Source of the DNA: Isoetes taiwanensis
Taxonomy: Eukaryota > Streptophyta > Lycopodiopsida > Isoetales > Isoetaceae
NCBI GenBank assembly: GCA_021234155.1
Contig: JAJEKV010000006.1
Coordinates: forward strand, 23,563,568-23,627,567
Reading direction: 5' to 3'
DNA: 64,000 nt
The notes beneath the pieces are model-generated. The model was not told the origin of the DNA, did not search any database, and saw only the letters and a program-made list of their open reading frames with translations. The position numbers and the translations under genes are program-made. This document shows positions 1-11,701 of this stretch, piece by piece; positions within the stretch are counted from its first letter, which is position 1; every line of letters starts with the position of its first letter.

Positions 1-520
1 GAATTGGTGTTCGGCTAACAGAACAAAGCAATTGATTTATATACATAAAGATGCTAGTAAATACACATTCAGGTTTATGAGCTTAACATCTGCATAAAAA
101 TTTAATGCATTAGCATAATAACCTTTTAAGAAGACCAGTTCAGACCGATCGTTGTCGAAACTGTGCAAATTACATATACATCTTGATCAGTAATCCTTGG
201 TTGGATGGAACTAATCCAAAAATGCTATTCCCTAAATTGTTAATTGTGAGTTCTTGGCATACACCGCAGCAGCAGGTCATGACTGCCGGATGTTACAAGC
301 CCGCCATGCTCAAGATCATGAAACAAGAACAAAGGAGACAAATATGTACAAAGAAGATGGGGAATTGCGTCAAATGAGGCTCTCCAAATATGAGATCAAA
401 CCTGAATACATCTTAAGAGGCTCTGGTCTAATATAGTGTAGACCGCAAATCTGAGCCCTACATCTAGCTAAATCTAAGCCTTACACTTATGCTAACTTAA
501 ACATGCCGAGTGTAGTCTGC
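1..520. other. Left-edge stretch without a recognised gene
   Basis: AT-rich sequence directly left of the element A 3' LTR. Only short open frames without family resemblance are present. It is probably the DNA into which element A inserted, or the end of another repeat cut by the window edge. No promoter, RNA gene or repeat unit could be supported. Confidence 0.4.
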
Positions 521-1183
521 TGTGATGCTCCCTGAATCTAGACGATGATCCCATCGTACAAATACGGGATATTCCCCTCCCGTGGCAACTCCGTCGCTAT
601 GGAAAGGCCCTCCATCTAATTCTGACCACTTGGGATGGCCAAGTGTCCGGATGAGGAACACAGAGGTGTCATTCGTCCCACGTCCTCTATGGGAGTCCTA
701 TACAGTGGAAGCGTACATATATGTACAACAATCATGCTCAAAATTATATACCACCACGAAGGGTGGCCCATCCATCACCATCTAGATAACAATACACGTA
801 GAAGATAGCATCAGCAATATACCACCAGTAAGGCCTCTGCCCTGAGCTCAGACTCTAGGGGATTGATTGACGGTCATGGCCTTAAGTTAACAGCAGACGG
901 AGGTATAACATGGTGTTGGCTGGCATAGAACAATGGCTAGGGTAGTCCACTCCATCCGCCCCTCCTGTGCACACATCGCAGATAAGCTGAAACATGCTAT
1001 GGCGTGATTGTGGCCTTCTGGAGACGCAATCTCATGGAATCACCCTATGAGACTACTCTGGGTTACATCTCCCCGGTCCGATAAGGTAGGTCCGGGAGGT
1101 ATCCCCTCCCTGGGCATGACGGATCCTTGGGTGACATTTCATAGTATATATACATATACCGTATAAATACATAGAATGTCACA
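521..1183 (-). repeat. 3' LTR of chromovirus element A (663 bp)
   Basis: Read on the minus strand the segment begins TGTGACATTC, next to a purine tract, and ends GGGAGCATCACA, giving the short inverted TGTGA...TCACA termini of an LTR. Its body resembles the LTRs at 33.4, 35.7, 47.5 and 54.7 kb: all carry a block reading roughly 'tagggtagtccactccatccgcccctc' in broken form, followed by a 'gggttacatctcc' stretch. At 663 bp it is far shorter than those 1.6-1.7 kb LTRs, so element A belongs to a related but distinct family. No matching 5' LTR is seen on the right side of element A. Confidence 0.7.
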
Positions 1184-1197
1184 TTCTCCCCCCCTGG
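1184..1197 (-). promoter_or_regulatory. Polypurine tract of element A
   Basis: On the minus strand this reads CCAGGGGGGGAGAA and abuts the LTR start TGTGACATTC. A purine run touching the 3' LTR is the plus-strand primer site used in LTR retrotransposon reverse transcription. The same arrangement recurs beside the LTRs ending at 34981 and 37463. Confidence 0.65.
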
Positions 1198-2909
1198 AAT
1201 AACGTTGTCTTCAGCATTGGAAATAGTTTAATAAAAAGAAAATTAAGTATAAAAGGTAAATTTATTTGTGAAGTAGTTTAGGATTACATAAAGTTGTTCT
1301 AGGACCAAAGTCCCTTGACAATAGACAATAAATACCATATGTAGCATAATAACAGGGGGTTTTCTTTGTGTTTTTGTATGCTTTTCACAAAGGTTTTCCT
1401 AAGATTTCATGGCGTATTCGAATGGATGTACTAATGCGTACATCTAGAGTGCACCATTTCTTAGTCGTTGATTTAGCTTTTTTTTTTCAATGGTCCAACA
1501 TCCAAGGGCTCACAACAAAAGCCCTCTTTTTAAGGAAAAATCAATTATTTTTAAGTTCCAAAAACAGACGTGCAAGCATCAAGGTCCCTTATTTTAGGGT
1601 TCTTTGAGGAAAGGGTTTGCTTTATAGTTGCCAGCCAGATTTGCTTCCGGAGAAGAAACTTCTATGTTCTTGCTCTCTCGAGAGGAGGGATTTTGTAGCA
1701 ATGTTGGCAAAGCATGCGTTGCAAAACCCTAACATGGTGGAATCTATGATGAGCTGCCCCGCTTCTATCTTTTTCCGTTGCTATCTTCGATCTTCCTCCT
1801 CATCCGGAGTTACCAAACCGCGGGGAATACCCCCAAGACAACAGGGGTTTGATTTGGAAGCATCATGCGCAGATTCCTCCGGTGCCTAATTGGTAATGCC
1901 AGGTTGCTCATCTCTCAAGGGCCGGGCACAACCGGGATCCGTTTCTGCCCGACCACGTCTTGCTTAGCTACTCGATTTCTTTGTCGGGCCCGGATTCATT
2001 ACCATAAAGGTGGCTTTGCCATAGGACTTAGTCGTAAAAGGCTTTTCGTTAAAATCGTTTTTCAGAGGACACAAGGGCCAAGTTACTCAGTGCAAAGGGT
2101 TTTTTGGATTCTTGCAGCACTCAGAAGAAAAATGCAGCAAGAAGCAGAGCAATCAATTAATTATGCAATTTATATTAGAGAAGCAGCATGAAATTTATAG
2201 GCCTATTTCACAGCTTGTGCTTCATGGGACATCTTTGGCCACACATGATTTCACCAGAAACTTGCTACTTTTGCGGTTGTTTTATTCTTGGGTCGCGAAA
2301 TTTCGCGAAGAAGTATTGGCCAGTGGAGCAAGTTATAAAAGTGAAGCTCAGGCATGTCTACCATCTTTAGATTCATGTTCAATTTCTTGTAGAATTTCAG
2401 CAAACAAGATAATAATGGTGTGTGATTATAGTGCGCCAAGTAGGCGGGACAATAGAGATTGTGAGCAATGTATCCGTTCATCCCCGGATAAAAACCTACG
2501 GTCAGGAAAGCCATGCGGTATAAGAACCGTGGAAAACCATGTTCCTTTGTTGGTGGATTGCTAGGAGTAAGCAAGAGAATTGAAAAATGTCGTGTTCTCT
2601 TCCCAAAAGGTGGAGCAAGTTTACGCAGAAGTGCTTGGGGATATATCATATAGTTGTCCTAATGCTCCGATTAACATGGCGTAAATTTTCAAGGTTTGTA
2701 TTAAGGTCCCGAGATTTTTTGTGAAATGACATACTGACCTGCTAATGTTGTTGTAGGATAACTCTAATGACAATAGGAGCAGAATCAGAATGAAGACCCT
2801 TAGTCAGAAAAATGCAGCAGGAAGCAGAGCAATCAGTCCCAAATCTCTCCTTCAGTACGTCTTCCTCTCTTCCTAATGTAAGTCCTCTGTTTTATTTTTG
2901 TTTATGCAG
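1198..2909. other. Interrupted 3' UTR of element A; no gene recognised
   Basis: In element B the distance between polypurine tract and chromodomain is about 820 bp; here it is about 3.2 kb. The first 150 bp resemble an AT-rich 3' UTR, then unrelated sequence takes over until about 4.12 kb, where 3'-UTR-like sequence (repeated gtacatcagtac / gtacgtcagtac) resumes. So about 2.7 kb of foreign DNA probably sits inside the element A 3' UTR. A short repeated phrase (aaatgcagcargaagcagag) occurs at about 2130 and 2810. Open frames here have no recognisable family. Confidence 0.4.
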
Positions 2910-3262
2910 AAATAAAGCCGATTTATGCAGTTCGACATGGTGATTCATTTCGTCTGGAGAATACTCCAGATTTAGTGAGGCATGATGAAGAAGTATTAGA
3001 ATGGGCTAGTCGTAGAAGTGACCTCTATATGAGTTCTGATTCAAATTTGGGGTCTCTTAGAATTCCAGGATCTGTGCCATTTGTCTGGGAGCAGTCACCT
3101 GGAAGACGCAAAAATAAGAATAGGGAAACATACTTTGAAGCCACGCCCATGCCTCGCCTGCCTCCTGGAAGAACAATGCCTAGTCCAGCTCACCATAGAC
3201 TCTCTGTTTTTAGCCCCAAACATGCAGGTTTTCCTGAGTTTCCTGAGCCTATGAAATGGTGA
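2910..3262 (+). pseudogene. DUF688-like plant protein, isolated exon
   Basis: An open frame entered through a good acceptor (pyrimidine-rich tract then tgcag at 2905-2909) runs to a stop at 3260-3262. It contains SVPFVWEQSPGRRKN followed by PRLPPGR. The 'PF-W-E-SPG-(R/K)-K ... PPRLPPG' pattern marks a plant family of unknown function (DUF688). Only about 115 codons are present and no upstream exon with a start codon was found; the nearest GT donor, around 2877, would leave an intron of only about 32 bp. I read it as a gene fragment carried in the insertion that interrupts the element A 3' UTR. Family assignment comes from motif memory and is moderate. Confidence 0.45.
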
Positions 3263-3605
3263 AGTCTATGGAAAAGATGATCCTTAACAGTGGTAAGCCT
3301 CTACAACGACTTGCACCTTTTACCATAGAGTCAGTGTGCCACCACAACATACACAGTTGTTTATTGTTGCGTGGAAATGTTGTTCTGCATCATTATTATT
3401 TACCTTTGTTTCTTCAAACTCCTACTACAGCAAAGATTTCTATGACATATGTTTTTTCACATCCCATTGCTTGTTGAGCAAAAATTTATATATATGATGT
3501 TTCAACTTGTAATAGTGCTGAATGGATGTTTCTTCATTTCTCGATGTTAGGTGGAAGATTTTCCTATTTTCTTTCTGCTTTAGTTAGGGCCCGAAGGGCC
3601 CAAAA

Positions 3606-4077
3606 AATTTTTTAATATAACAATCAACACACAACTACCATTAACATTATTAACACAAACCATTGCATTTGACACATTTAAACTAAAATCCCCCTTAAAC
3701 CCCCTTTGGTTTGGGTGCATATTCAGGGGGGTTCGTGAGGGAGGCAGAGCTCCAAAAATATATTTACAATACATGTACAAAATTAACACCATTAAGTACA
3801 TTCTCTCAAACCTTATAGTATTTTGCAAATCTTAATATACAGTATATAAATATTTGTACATGCATACCCCACAAACGAGGATCGCTATGTACGGTCCAGA
3901 TCTTGGAATAAAGGGCAAATATGCCCATCCGACAGCTCTCGTTGCCCGGAGTAACCCCCCGTGTGAATATGCACCCAAACCAAAGGGGGTTTAAGGGGGA
4001 TTTTAGTTTAAATGTGTCAAATGCAATGGTTTGTGTTAATAATGGTAGTTGTGTGTTGATTGTTATATTAAAAAATT
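3606..4077. repeat. Foldback element: 114-bp inverted arms, ~240-bp spacer
   Basis: The left arm (3606-3725) and right arm (3964-4077) are reverse complements of one another except for one 6-bp indel (an extra aacatt in the left arm). The arms include CCCTTAAACCCCCTTTGG at their inner side and an A6T6-like outer edge. The spacer has no open frame of note. Such long, nearly identical arms suggest a young foldback or Mutator-type non-autonomous element. No target duplication could be defined, so its exact ends and class stay open. Confidence 0.75.
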
Positions 4078-4433
4078 AGATAGGAGCACACATAGAAAAT
4101 AACAGTTAAATAATAAGAGTTGACCCTAGACTGGGGCCTAGAATCTTCTGCAGTACGTCAGTACGTGCTACTGGCCTGCAGAATTACAGTACATCAGTAC
4201 CTATAAAATAATTAAAATAGTGTGGTTGCAGGGACCACCCTCTTAAGAAAAAAAAATATGAATGAAGGAAATCATATCATGTCTAAGGCTTGCATTTCGT
4301 CTCGGCGTAAGAAATGGCAATATTCCCATTATAGCCATATACGAATGCGTCCTATCATGAATGTTTATATGCCCATTTCCCCATCTAGGATGCATGTAAC
4401 CTAACCCCTTAAATGATCCTTGTCAGATCAAAC
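4078..4433 (-). other. Rest of element A 3' UTR
   Basis: Non-coding sequence between the foldback element and the chromodomain. It contains the cagtacgtcagtacgtgc phrase and the 'ggttgcagggaccaccc' stretch, which correspond to 35330-35390 and 37850-37900 in the array elements, so it is retroelement 3' UTR rather than host DNA. Confidence 0.5.
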
Positions 4434-5763
4434 TCATATGATCCATGTCGGACCCATAACGCAATGCTTACCATTAGGGTTGGAGTTGATCGCATCCTGA
4501 ATGGTTCGGCCCTGGCATTCTCGTATAAAGTCTGGGTAAGCCTTGTCCAAATCCACTTTAAAAACCCAGGTTGCATCCTCTGTCAGTAAGTATTTCCACT
4601 TAGCCAAATACTGCAAGATTTGAATGCTGCGGGTTTGCTTCAGGCACAATCTCCAAATGATCTTCTGTCATCTCCAGAAGTGTCGATGTGTCAAGGATCT
4701 CTTCTGGATCGGGGTTATGCTTCTTGAGAAGGCTCATATGAAAGACTTTACGGACCTTCAAATGCGCGGGTAGATTCAACCGGTAGGCCTAAGAACCTAT
4801 CCTCTCGATTATCTCAAAGGGTCCCGCCCATCTAGATGCAAGTGTCTTGCAATTTCTAATTTTGAATTTGGCCTGCTTCACCTTGATCTTTAGCCATACG
4901 GACTCACCAACTTGAAATTCCCATGGTGTCTGATGTCTATTGGCAAGGCTCTTCTGTCGGGATCTGGCGGTTAACAAATACCCTCGAATTTCCTCGACTA
5001 AGGCCTGCATATCCGTAAGCAATTGTTGAGACACTTCCACCTTAGAAACCGGAGTAAGGCATTGATAGTCATAGTTGATCATAAAAGGAGACATCCTTGA
5101 AAACTCATGTTTAGTACTGTTATACGCAAACTCCATCAAATGGATATAATCTGCCCATTGGGATTGCTTGTTCCAGACATAGCTATGTAGCATATCTTTG
5201 ATTATACGATTGGTACGCTCTGTTTGGCTATCCATCTATGGGTGGTAAGTTGTGCTCATGGCAAGCTTAGTTTGAATAGTGCTAAAGAAATCCTTCCACA
5301 ATGCACTAACAAACTTAGGATCTCGGCCCGATGTAATGGTATGGGGCATCCCATGAAGGCTGAACACCTCCTTCATGAACAACAAGGCAGTATCTAATGC
5401 ACTATCTGTGGTCCGACATGCAAAAAAGTGTGCCATTTTAGAAAGCATGTCGACCACCATCATTAGGCATCAAGGCCCTTAAAGTGCACGGAAGCCCCAC
5501 GATGAAATCCATGGTAATAACTTCCCATTTTGCATTAGGAACGTCTAGGGGTTGCAATTCCCCTGGGATGCGTAACTGTTCCGCTTTTGTTTGCTGATAT
5601 ATCTGACATTGTTTAATGTATCGGGCCATGTGCTTCTTCATCCCTGGTCAAAAATAGCTGGAGCGGATTTTAAAATATGTCTTCATAAATCCCGCATGTC
5701 CCGCTTAAAGATTGTTATGTGTGTCGTGGAGAATGAGCTTGCGAACTCCTGATGTTTCGAGAA
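4434..5763 (-). pseudogene. Element A integrase with C-terminal chromodomain
   Basis: Ty3/gypsy integrase on the minus strand in several frames. In order: zinc-binding region with C-Q-I-Y-Q-Q-T-K-A (about 5600), catalytic core around PNAKWEVITMDFIVGLP (about 5500) and AYNSTKHEFSRMSPFMINYD, C-terminal WLKIKVKQAKFKIRN and WAGPFEIIERIG, and finally a chromodomain end, ILQYLAKWKYLLTEDATW (4434-4649). The chromodomain places the element among chromoviruses, whose integrase tail reads histone marks to guide insertion. Stops and frame changes (for example in the core near 5236 and 5440) make this copy inactive. Confidence 0.85.
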
Positions 5764-7305
5764 CATATAACTTATCCTTATAATAAAAAAAAACTACCTT
5801 CCTTTTTATGATGGCGGAAAGCTTTCCTCTCTTTATCCATTCTAGCTTCCTTGGATAGACTTTGCCAGATTTCCTGAAACTCAGGATCTGTTGAAAGATT
5901 CTGTTGTATTTGCTTACCGAACTCACTGGTGAGAGTGGAAATCGCATGATAATGAGTTCGGGTGACCAATGGATGCCTGGAAAGTGCGTCAGCAACAACA
6001 TTATGTTTGCCTGGCTTATAGACTACTTCAAAATTATACTTTTCCAAAAACTCCATCCATCATCGTTGTCTAAGCTTGAGATGGGGTTGCGCGAAAATAT
6101 ATTGGAGACTTTGATGATCTGTATCCAACTGGAATCGTCTTCTAAGTAAATAATGTCTCCAAATACGCAAGGCACGCATGACGACAAGTAATTCCTAGTC
6201 AAGCGTGGGGTATCGATGTTCTACGTCATTCATCTTTCTAGAATTATAGACGATTGCCCTACCCTCTTTCATTGATACTCCCCCTGTAGCAATCTTACTG
6301 GCGTCTGTGGCAACCCACTTATCCTTGTGAGGATCCGACAAGGAAAGAACTGGAACTGTTGTCAAGGCATCCATCCTGGACCTTCTCTTTCCAGTGTGTC
6401 ATCCAATCCCTAACCTTCTCATATTTTGTAAGATCCGTAAGAGGTGCGGCAAGCTTAACGAAGTCCTTCATAAACTTGCAGTAATATCCTGCCAACCCTA
6501 GAAAATTGTGGACCTCTGACATGTTCGTTAGGATCAGCCAATCTTTTACTGCTATCCGTAGTGATTCCCTCAGTAGAAACAATGTGTCCCAAGTAATCGA
6601 TCTTGGTGGTTGCAAACATACACTTGGAGAACTTGGCATAAAGTTGATGGCGTCTCAATTTCTACAGGGCCAACCGAAGATGATGCTCGCGATCCTCTAA
6701 GGTTTTTCTATATATGAAGATATCATCGAAGAAAATGATGACAAATTCATCAAGATATTCGCGGAAGACATCATTCATCAACCTCATGAATGTAGCAGGA
6801 GCATTAGTTAGTCCAAATGGCATAACAATGAACTCATAGTGCACATAACGTGTCCGAAAACGGACTTATGGATGTCCTCCTCCTTAATTCTTATATGGTG
6901 ATATCCTAGCGAAGATCAATCTTTGTGAAATACTTGGCTCCTTGCAATTGATCCATCAAATCATCGGCCCAGTAGAGCATACCGATTATTAATCGTATAC
7001 TTGTTCAATTGCCTGTAATCAATGCACATTCTCAAGCTACCATCCTTTTTTTTTACAAACAAAATAGGGGCATGAAAGGGTGATACACTTGGCTGGATGA
7101 ACCCCAACTTGAGAAGCTCTTGCAACTGCTTCTTAAGCTCTATCAATTGTGGTGTACTCATTCGGTATGGAGCTTTGCTGGTAGGTTTAGTACCTGGTTC
7201 CAAGTTAATTTCATATTCTACATTTCGGAAAGGTGACAACCCATGAATCTCATCTGGAAAGAGGTCATGGAACTCTTGAAGCACGGCTGCTATTGCCATG
7301 GGCAA
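5764..7305 (-). pseudogene. Element A reverse transcriptase and RNase H
   Basis: Minus-strand RT begins near 7305 with the typical gypsy entry ('[19 protein letters not shown]', then [20 protein letters not shown] and [15 protein letters not shown]), continues with [20 protein letters not shown] and the active-site equivalent [11 protein letters not shown] (FFDD in place of YxDD), and the thumb (DYLGHIVSTEGI). RNase H follows with MEFLEKYNFEVVYKPGKHN and VVADALSRHP at about 5990-6056. These enzymes make the cDNA. The reading is split into at least five frames, so the gene is dead. Confidence 0.85.
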
Positions 7306-7790
7306 CCTGTCAATAATTCTTCCTGTTTAGACTTGGCCTCTACTGATGCAAGTCTAACAATACAAACAATCTGATAATCCTTGATGGCTTTATCCAACTG
7401 AAGCGATGAAATACATTGCATAATTGGGATAACTGGTTTACCTGTTATAGTGACACGAGCTCCATTGGCTGCGTTAAAGGTGAATTCTCGCTTTTCACAA
7501 TCAATGTTTGCCTTTGCAGTAGCCAAGAATTTCATACCCACAATGAGATCATACCGACCGATATTCATAGTCTCGGCCCCTAGAGCAACGGGTCTTCTGG
7601 CAACTGAATATTCAAATTAATGTGCCAAACTTGAGTATCGCATGGCCCCACTAGCCAGCGTAACTTGATGTTTTTTATTTCAAAGGAGTAAGCTATAAGG
7701 CTTCCGCCATTCTAGGTGAAGCAAAATTGTGCGTACTACCCGTGTCCATGAGATTGACAAAAGGTTTACGGTCAATTTGGTCAATCATGG
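7290..7790 (-). pseudogene. Element A aspartic protease
   Basis: The catalytic motif is visible on the minus strand near 7745-7790 as FVNLMDTGSTHNFASPRM, with DTG in place of the common DSG. Downstream MNIGRYDLIVGMKFLATAKA corresponds to the conserved 'YDLIIGMxWL' flap-side region. It would process the gag-pol polyprotein. It lies between gag and RT, the normal order in Metaviridae. A stop separates the DTG segment from the downstream frame. Confidence 0.75.
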
Positions 7791-7914
7791 ATATGACAGA
7801 AGGTTGACATCTGCTTTACCTGTTTCAATAGCGGCAGAAATGTGGGACTCACATTGTATATAGTCTGGGGCCTCTTCATCAGCAACGATTGCAGGTTCAT
7901 TTAAGGCCATGACA

Positions 7915-8780
7915 TCATCTCAATCCACTTTGGCAAGAGAAGCAAGAGCAGCCTGAGTCACATAGGGGCACTCCGGCATACGGTGTCCCAGTCGAAAACA
8001 TCAAAAATAGGCCTTGTCTTTTCGTAACTGCTCGCGAGCTTCTTTTGGAATGGCTTGCAAGATGTCTGGGATAACTCCTGCGGTATTAGAGAATTTATCT
8101 GGCACAGTAAAAGAAACTTTCTTATCTTGCTTCTGATATCCAGCCAACGAGGGAGGTCCTGGGCCAGGTGAGCATCCCCAATAAGGCCTGTTCTGACCAA
8201 AGGTAGAAGAACGTGGTGGCTGGTACTTAGGGTTATCCTCCTCCAAGCTAATAAGCTTCGGCTTCTACTACTGTTTTTGGATTTATGGCTCATGCCATCT
8301 TCCTAAGAGTGGGGGATAACCCCTCAATATACCCTTCAACTGCCCTGCATTCATTTATTCCTGGAACATACAACTGTAAACGCATAAATTCATCTGTGTA
8401 TGCTTGGACTGTCATAATTTTTTGTTCCAGGTGGTAAAAAGTTTGAATTTGTTGGCAACGGTGAGCTCTTGGAACATAATGAGACTTGAAAGCTTTGGCA
8501 AAGACCTTATACTGGCACTTGCCTCGTGTCAGTCTATGAGGTCATGCGAACGATTGAGAACTGGCATCAGATGATGAACTGCTCCGTGTACGCTTTGAGC
8601 GTGTGGATGTAGATGGAGCAGGTATTAATGCAGGTGGTGGTGGTTGTTTCAGGGCCATACTCCTGCGGTACTTCTGGGAAATTGTTCTGAAGTACATACG
8701 CTTAGATCTCAGTAAGTTGGCACTTCATAAGTATGAGCTCTTGTTTTGAAATTAAACGACCCAGGTTGCATCGCGGTCGC
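7915..8780 (-). pseudogene. Element A gag with degenerate zinc knuckle
   Basis: Minus-strand gag remnant. The C-terminal part (8246-7915) contains NRPYWGCSPGPGPPSLAG and then AYF-stop-CFRLGHRMPECP, a CCHC zinc knuckle in which the first cysteine is Tyr and a neighbouring codon is a stop. The N-terminal part (8300-8780) shows poorly preserved helical capsid sequence in several frames. Gag would form the particle that packages the element RNA. It is followed by the protease. Confidence 0.6.
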
Positions 8781-8965
8781 CCATGGAGGGGGACATGCAC
8801 CGTCTAAAATATAGATAAGGTAGAAATAAGCAAGACATACAAGCATTGTCATAATAACACCATTAGGAAAGAAGACATTTTATATAAGAATGAAAATTAG
8901 TGTTACATCTAATGTAGTGCTCGGAATGGACAAATGGAATGTGGAAATTTATTTATAACAAAATG

Positions 8966-9324
8966 TTAGACATAGGCATAGTTAGTTGGAGATGTGAGTG
9001 GATTCAGTATCGAATGAAGGGCACTATCTCTTACTGACCACAACAGGTTATACTTCTGCCAAGCCCGGAGGATGATGTCCTGATACTCCATGGTCGGGCT
9101 TATGACCAAGAGATTGAACAAATTATTCATTGTTCGATATAGTTCCCAAAGATGATCATCCACATCGAAGAGTGCCTCTTCGTATATGTTATCCCAATAG
9201 GACCAACTCCTCCGCACGGTGCGTCATAAGTCGTGGACAGCTCTATCCGAAGCAGCGTCACAAGTTTCCACCCATTAGTGGTATAGTGTAGCGTGTTTGT
9301 TGCAACACTCCCCCCTGTAGTCAA
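8966..9324 (-). pseudogene. Unrecognised ORF between ORF-X and gag of element A
   Basis: An 83-codon minus-strand frame (9217-8966; MRRSWSYWDNIYEEALFD..., ending NPLTSPTNYAYV) extends upstream out of frame to about 9324. It is rich in Trp, Tyr and Leu. Its C-terminal part could correspond to the end of ORF-X in element D (ALSVFDLVFP region), or be a duplicated module. AT-rich non-coding sequence lies on both sides (8790-8965 and 9325-9545). No known domain recognised. Confidence 0.3.
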
Positions 9325-9546
9325 GAATGAACGTTATGATTGTCGACTTTCGAGGAGCAAGTCTAGACCGCGCCGTAGATGTACAACTATTGACTTATAA
9401 TTGCATGCATGGCATCATTGGAGAGAGAAAGAGAGAGTAAGATATAAAATATCAAAAATTATATTAAGAATGGTGTACAAGTGCCTATTTCGAATACATA
9501 TGTGTTAATGGCCTGAGGCCTATATTATATTCAAAAAAATTCATTC

Positions 9547-11220
9547 AGAAGCTAGGTCCTGCATCCTCGTCCATCGGCATAGGAGATGGAGGTGGCTGGC
9601 GGTGTCGAAGTAGTGTAACTCTGAGGCTGATGGTACGGGTAGCGGTGGAAGCAATATCTGGAAGCCGTGGCCAAAGGAGCGGCCACAAGGAGCTTCATGC
9701 TCATCCATGGTGCGATATCCTGCCCTAGGGCGGTCAAAGCGAAGTCCCTGTCACACTGAGCATGCGAGGTTGGAGCTCCTTATGTCTGGCTAAAGTGGAT
9801 AGAGCACGAAGTGCCCACCATAATGCCTCTGTCTCTGGAGCTAGATCCCACGCCATGAAAAGGACATGTCGCTGCTTAAAAGCTAAAAGGAAGAAGCGGG
9901 TGTCATGATTTCCCAAAGCACTAACCTTCATATGACAGAGGTGGCTACTTCCTTGTCGAGGTCCATGGTGACCTCTTCTTCCTTAGCTTCTTGTCTTTCT
10001 TCCCTTAAATGATCTTTGTTGTCACAAAGATTTTCCCCTTCCTCGTCTGATTCTGAGGGAATGTCCACAGCATCAATGTTTGGGACGTAAGGTCCCATAG
10101 CAACAAAAGCTTCATCAGGTGGCTGTGACAGTGCCTCTTGCAACATAAGGTGTCCCAAGCACAAGACGGCATCAATGGGCTCGATGGTCTCCTGATGGAA
10201 TTGAAGCAACTGCTGTACCTGAGTGGGGAGCTTAGCCGGGGTAAAGTCGATGAAATCATCCATGCAATACTCGGCAACCTCATATAATACATGTGTCTTC
10301 TTTGTGGACTTGAAATCAGCAATGACATGATATGTCCACATAATATCCTCAAATAGGAGGTCCCGGAGGGTGCACCTATCATATAGGGGGTACCACATGT
10401 GCGTGCAAAGGGTCACCGAAAACCCCCTTGTATACGCGTTAGAAATCTTCCAAAAACCCCCATTTCAGCCACATATTGAACCAGAGTCATCTAAAAAAAG
10501 CCCCCCCGGTAAGAGTATATGTATGGTTCAAGTCCAAAATAAACCCTTTTGGGTCACTCACATGAATTGTACGGCTATAACTATGTGAACCCCCCTTGTA
10601 GGAGGTATTCTTGTCCTTGATGGTGGACAACTGGGAGAGCATCCAGTCCGGTAAGTCGAGCTCCCTGGTCTCGGTGTAGGGGCATCTGCTTCGCTAGCTG
10701 CTTCCACCAAACAAAGTCATCTTCCCTGATGTACTCGTCATCTTCCTCATCCGATGCCACTGGCGCTTTGCCCTTTTCTGCTGGCAAGATCTCATCCTCG
10801 ATGTACTATCCATGAGTATAGCCAAAGCAAAGTTTACTTCAAAGTATTGCTGGCCCTCATGCATCATGATGGGTGGATTCTTGCCCCATCTGACCTTTCA
10901 TGTGAGAACATTAAAGGCATGGGAATCACCTCCCAACATGTCTCTCACAATGGCCTTCTCCAAATAAAGATGGGGTAGATCCCCTAGGGTGATGAAAAGG
11001 GCTACCATTTCTTGAGTATAGAAGTCAAGGAAAGCAGCATAGTCGGGGTGGGCCTGCATATTAGTGATCAGGTCCACCTTTTGAAGTAGAAAAGACTGAA
11101 GGAGGTCGAATGGGACATGAGGATCCTAATGTTCTCCATCTTGGTACTATTGGAGGAGGCTAGGGGTCTCCATTGCACAGGCGAGTGATGGAGGAGGAGC
11201 GAGAAACAAGGGAAGCAAAG
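9547..11220 (-). pseudogene. ORF-X of element A (conserved chromovirus accessory ORF, unknown function)
   Basis: A second ORF upstream of gag, reading right to left. The N-terminal part (about 11.2-10.8 kb) contains 'YAAFLDFYTQEMVALFITLG' and KVRWGKNPPIMMHEGQQYFE in shifted frames. The middle (10787-10596) includes DEEDDEYIREDDFVWW and ends at GQEYLLQG, where a short transposon interrupts it; it resumes at 10385 with TLRDLLFEDIMWTYHVIADF and YCMDDFIDFTP. The C-terminal part (9931-9547) has ALWWALRALSTLARHKELQ and ends QDLASE. The middle matches ORF-X of element D (VIIQGEPYLSLHDI ... DDFIDRE). No known domain recognised; it is acidic in the middle and broken by at least two frame changes plus the insertion. 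Confidence 0.6.
10386..10595 (+). mobile_element. Short GGGGGT-ended MITE, copy 1, inside ORF-X
   Basis: About 210 bp that also occur, in opposite orientation, at 29958-30177 inside a LINE. Ends are GGGGGTACCACATG on the left and, reverse-complemented, GGGGGGTTCACATAG on the right, a weak terminal inverted repeat. It splits ORF-X between GQEYLLQG and TLRDLLF, so it inserted after element A. A target duplication could not be fixed. A short frame (YRGYHMCVQ..., FQKPPFQPH) is open in both copies. Confidence 0.65.
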
Positions 11221-11381
11221 AAGAAATGAAACCCTAACTAAGCAAATGTGTGCTGACATTAGCGTCAGTTATTATTAATAATTAAATAAATACTCCATAC
11301 TTATTTAAAAAAAAAAAAATCGCAACCAAAATTTTTATATTCCTATACAAAATTTGTACAACAAAATACTTGACAAGGAAG

Positions 11382-11701
11382 CTAATTTCGGTCTCCTCGA
11401 ATTCTCCTTGCGAGAGCCAAATCTTTTGTCATGATGATAACCCTCTTAGCATAGGTAGCACAAGGTTAGCATCCCCAAAAAGAGCTACCAAGTAGTCTTC
11501 GGCGGCCTCCTATAGGGCGAGCATAGCAAAGGTTTGGAACCGAAGATCGGTCCGATACTCTTGTGCTATCTCTCGGACCAGGCGATGGAAGGGAAGCTTC
11601 CGTAACAGAAGCTCTGTTGTCTTCTGATACTTCCGGATCTCTCTCAATGCCACGGTACCTGGCCTACACCTTTGCGGCTTCTTTGGCTGAATGGGGGTCT
11701 T
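11382..11701 (-). pseudogene. Histone H3 domain of element A ORF-H
   Basis: Minus-strand sequence encodes a near full-length histone H3 core. From 11701 leftwards: [27 protein letters not shown] (N-terminal helix), [16 protein letters not shown] (alpha1), [13 protein letters not shown], a TAG at 11510-11512 where H3 has Gln, EAAEDYLVALFGDANL (alpha2), then one missing T near 11462, and AKRVIIMTKDLALARRIRGD (L2-alpha3), stop at 11382-11384. This is the entire H3 fold in order and of normal length, ending where H3 ends. Glu-Asp-Tyr in alpha2 is a CENH3-type feature; the rest is close to canonical H3. The visible tail lacks the ARKS motifs around K9 and K27. It lies upstream of ORF-X and gag, on the same strand as the retroelement. 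Two lesions make this copy non-functional. Confidence 0.95.

Noticed and set aside
2251-2649. 132-codon minus-strand frame as a gene
   Set aside because: No recognisable motif, low-complexity Leu/His-rich content, and located in insertion DNA with overlapping plus-strand frames.
1340-4110. hAT-type element bounded by aataacag repeats
   Set aside because: An 8-base match near both edges of the insertion exists, but no terminal inverted repeat accompanies it, so it may be chance.
9300-9330. A further LTR border (acactcccccctg) inside element A
   Set aside because: A purine tract is present on the minus strand, but no LTR partner or primer site accompanies it, and the flanks are ORF and spacer.
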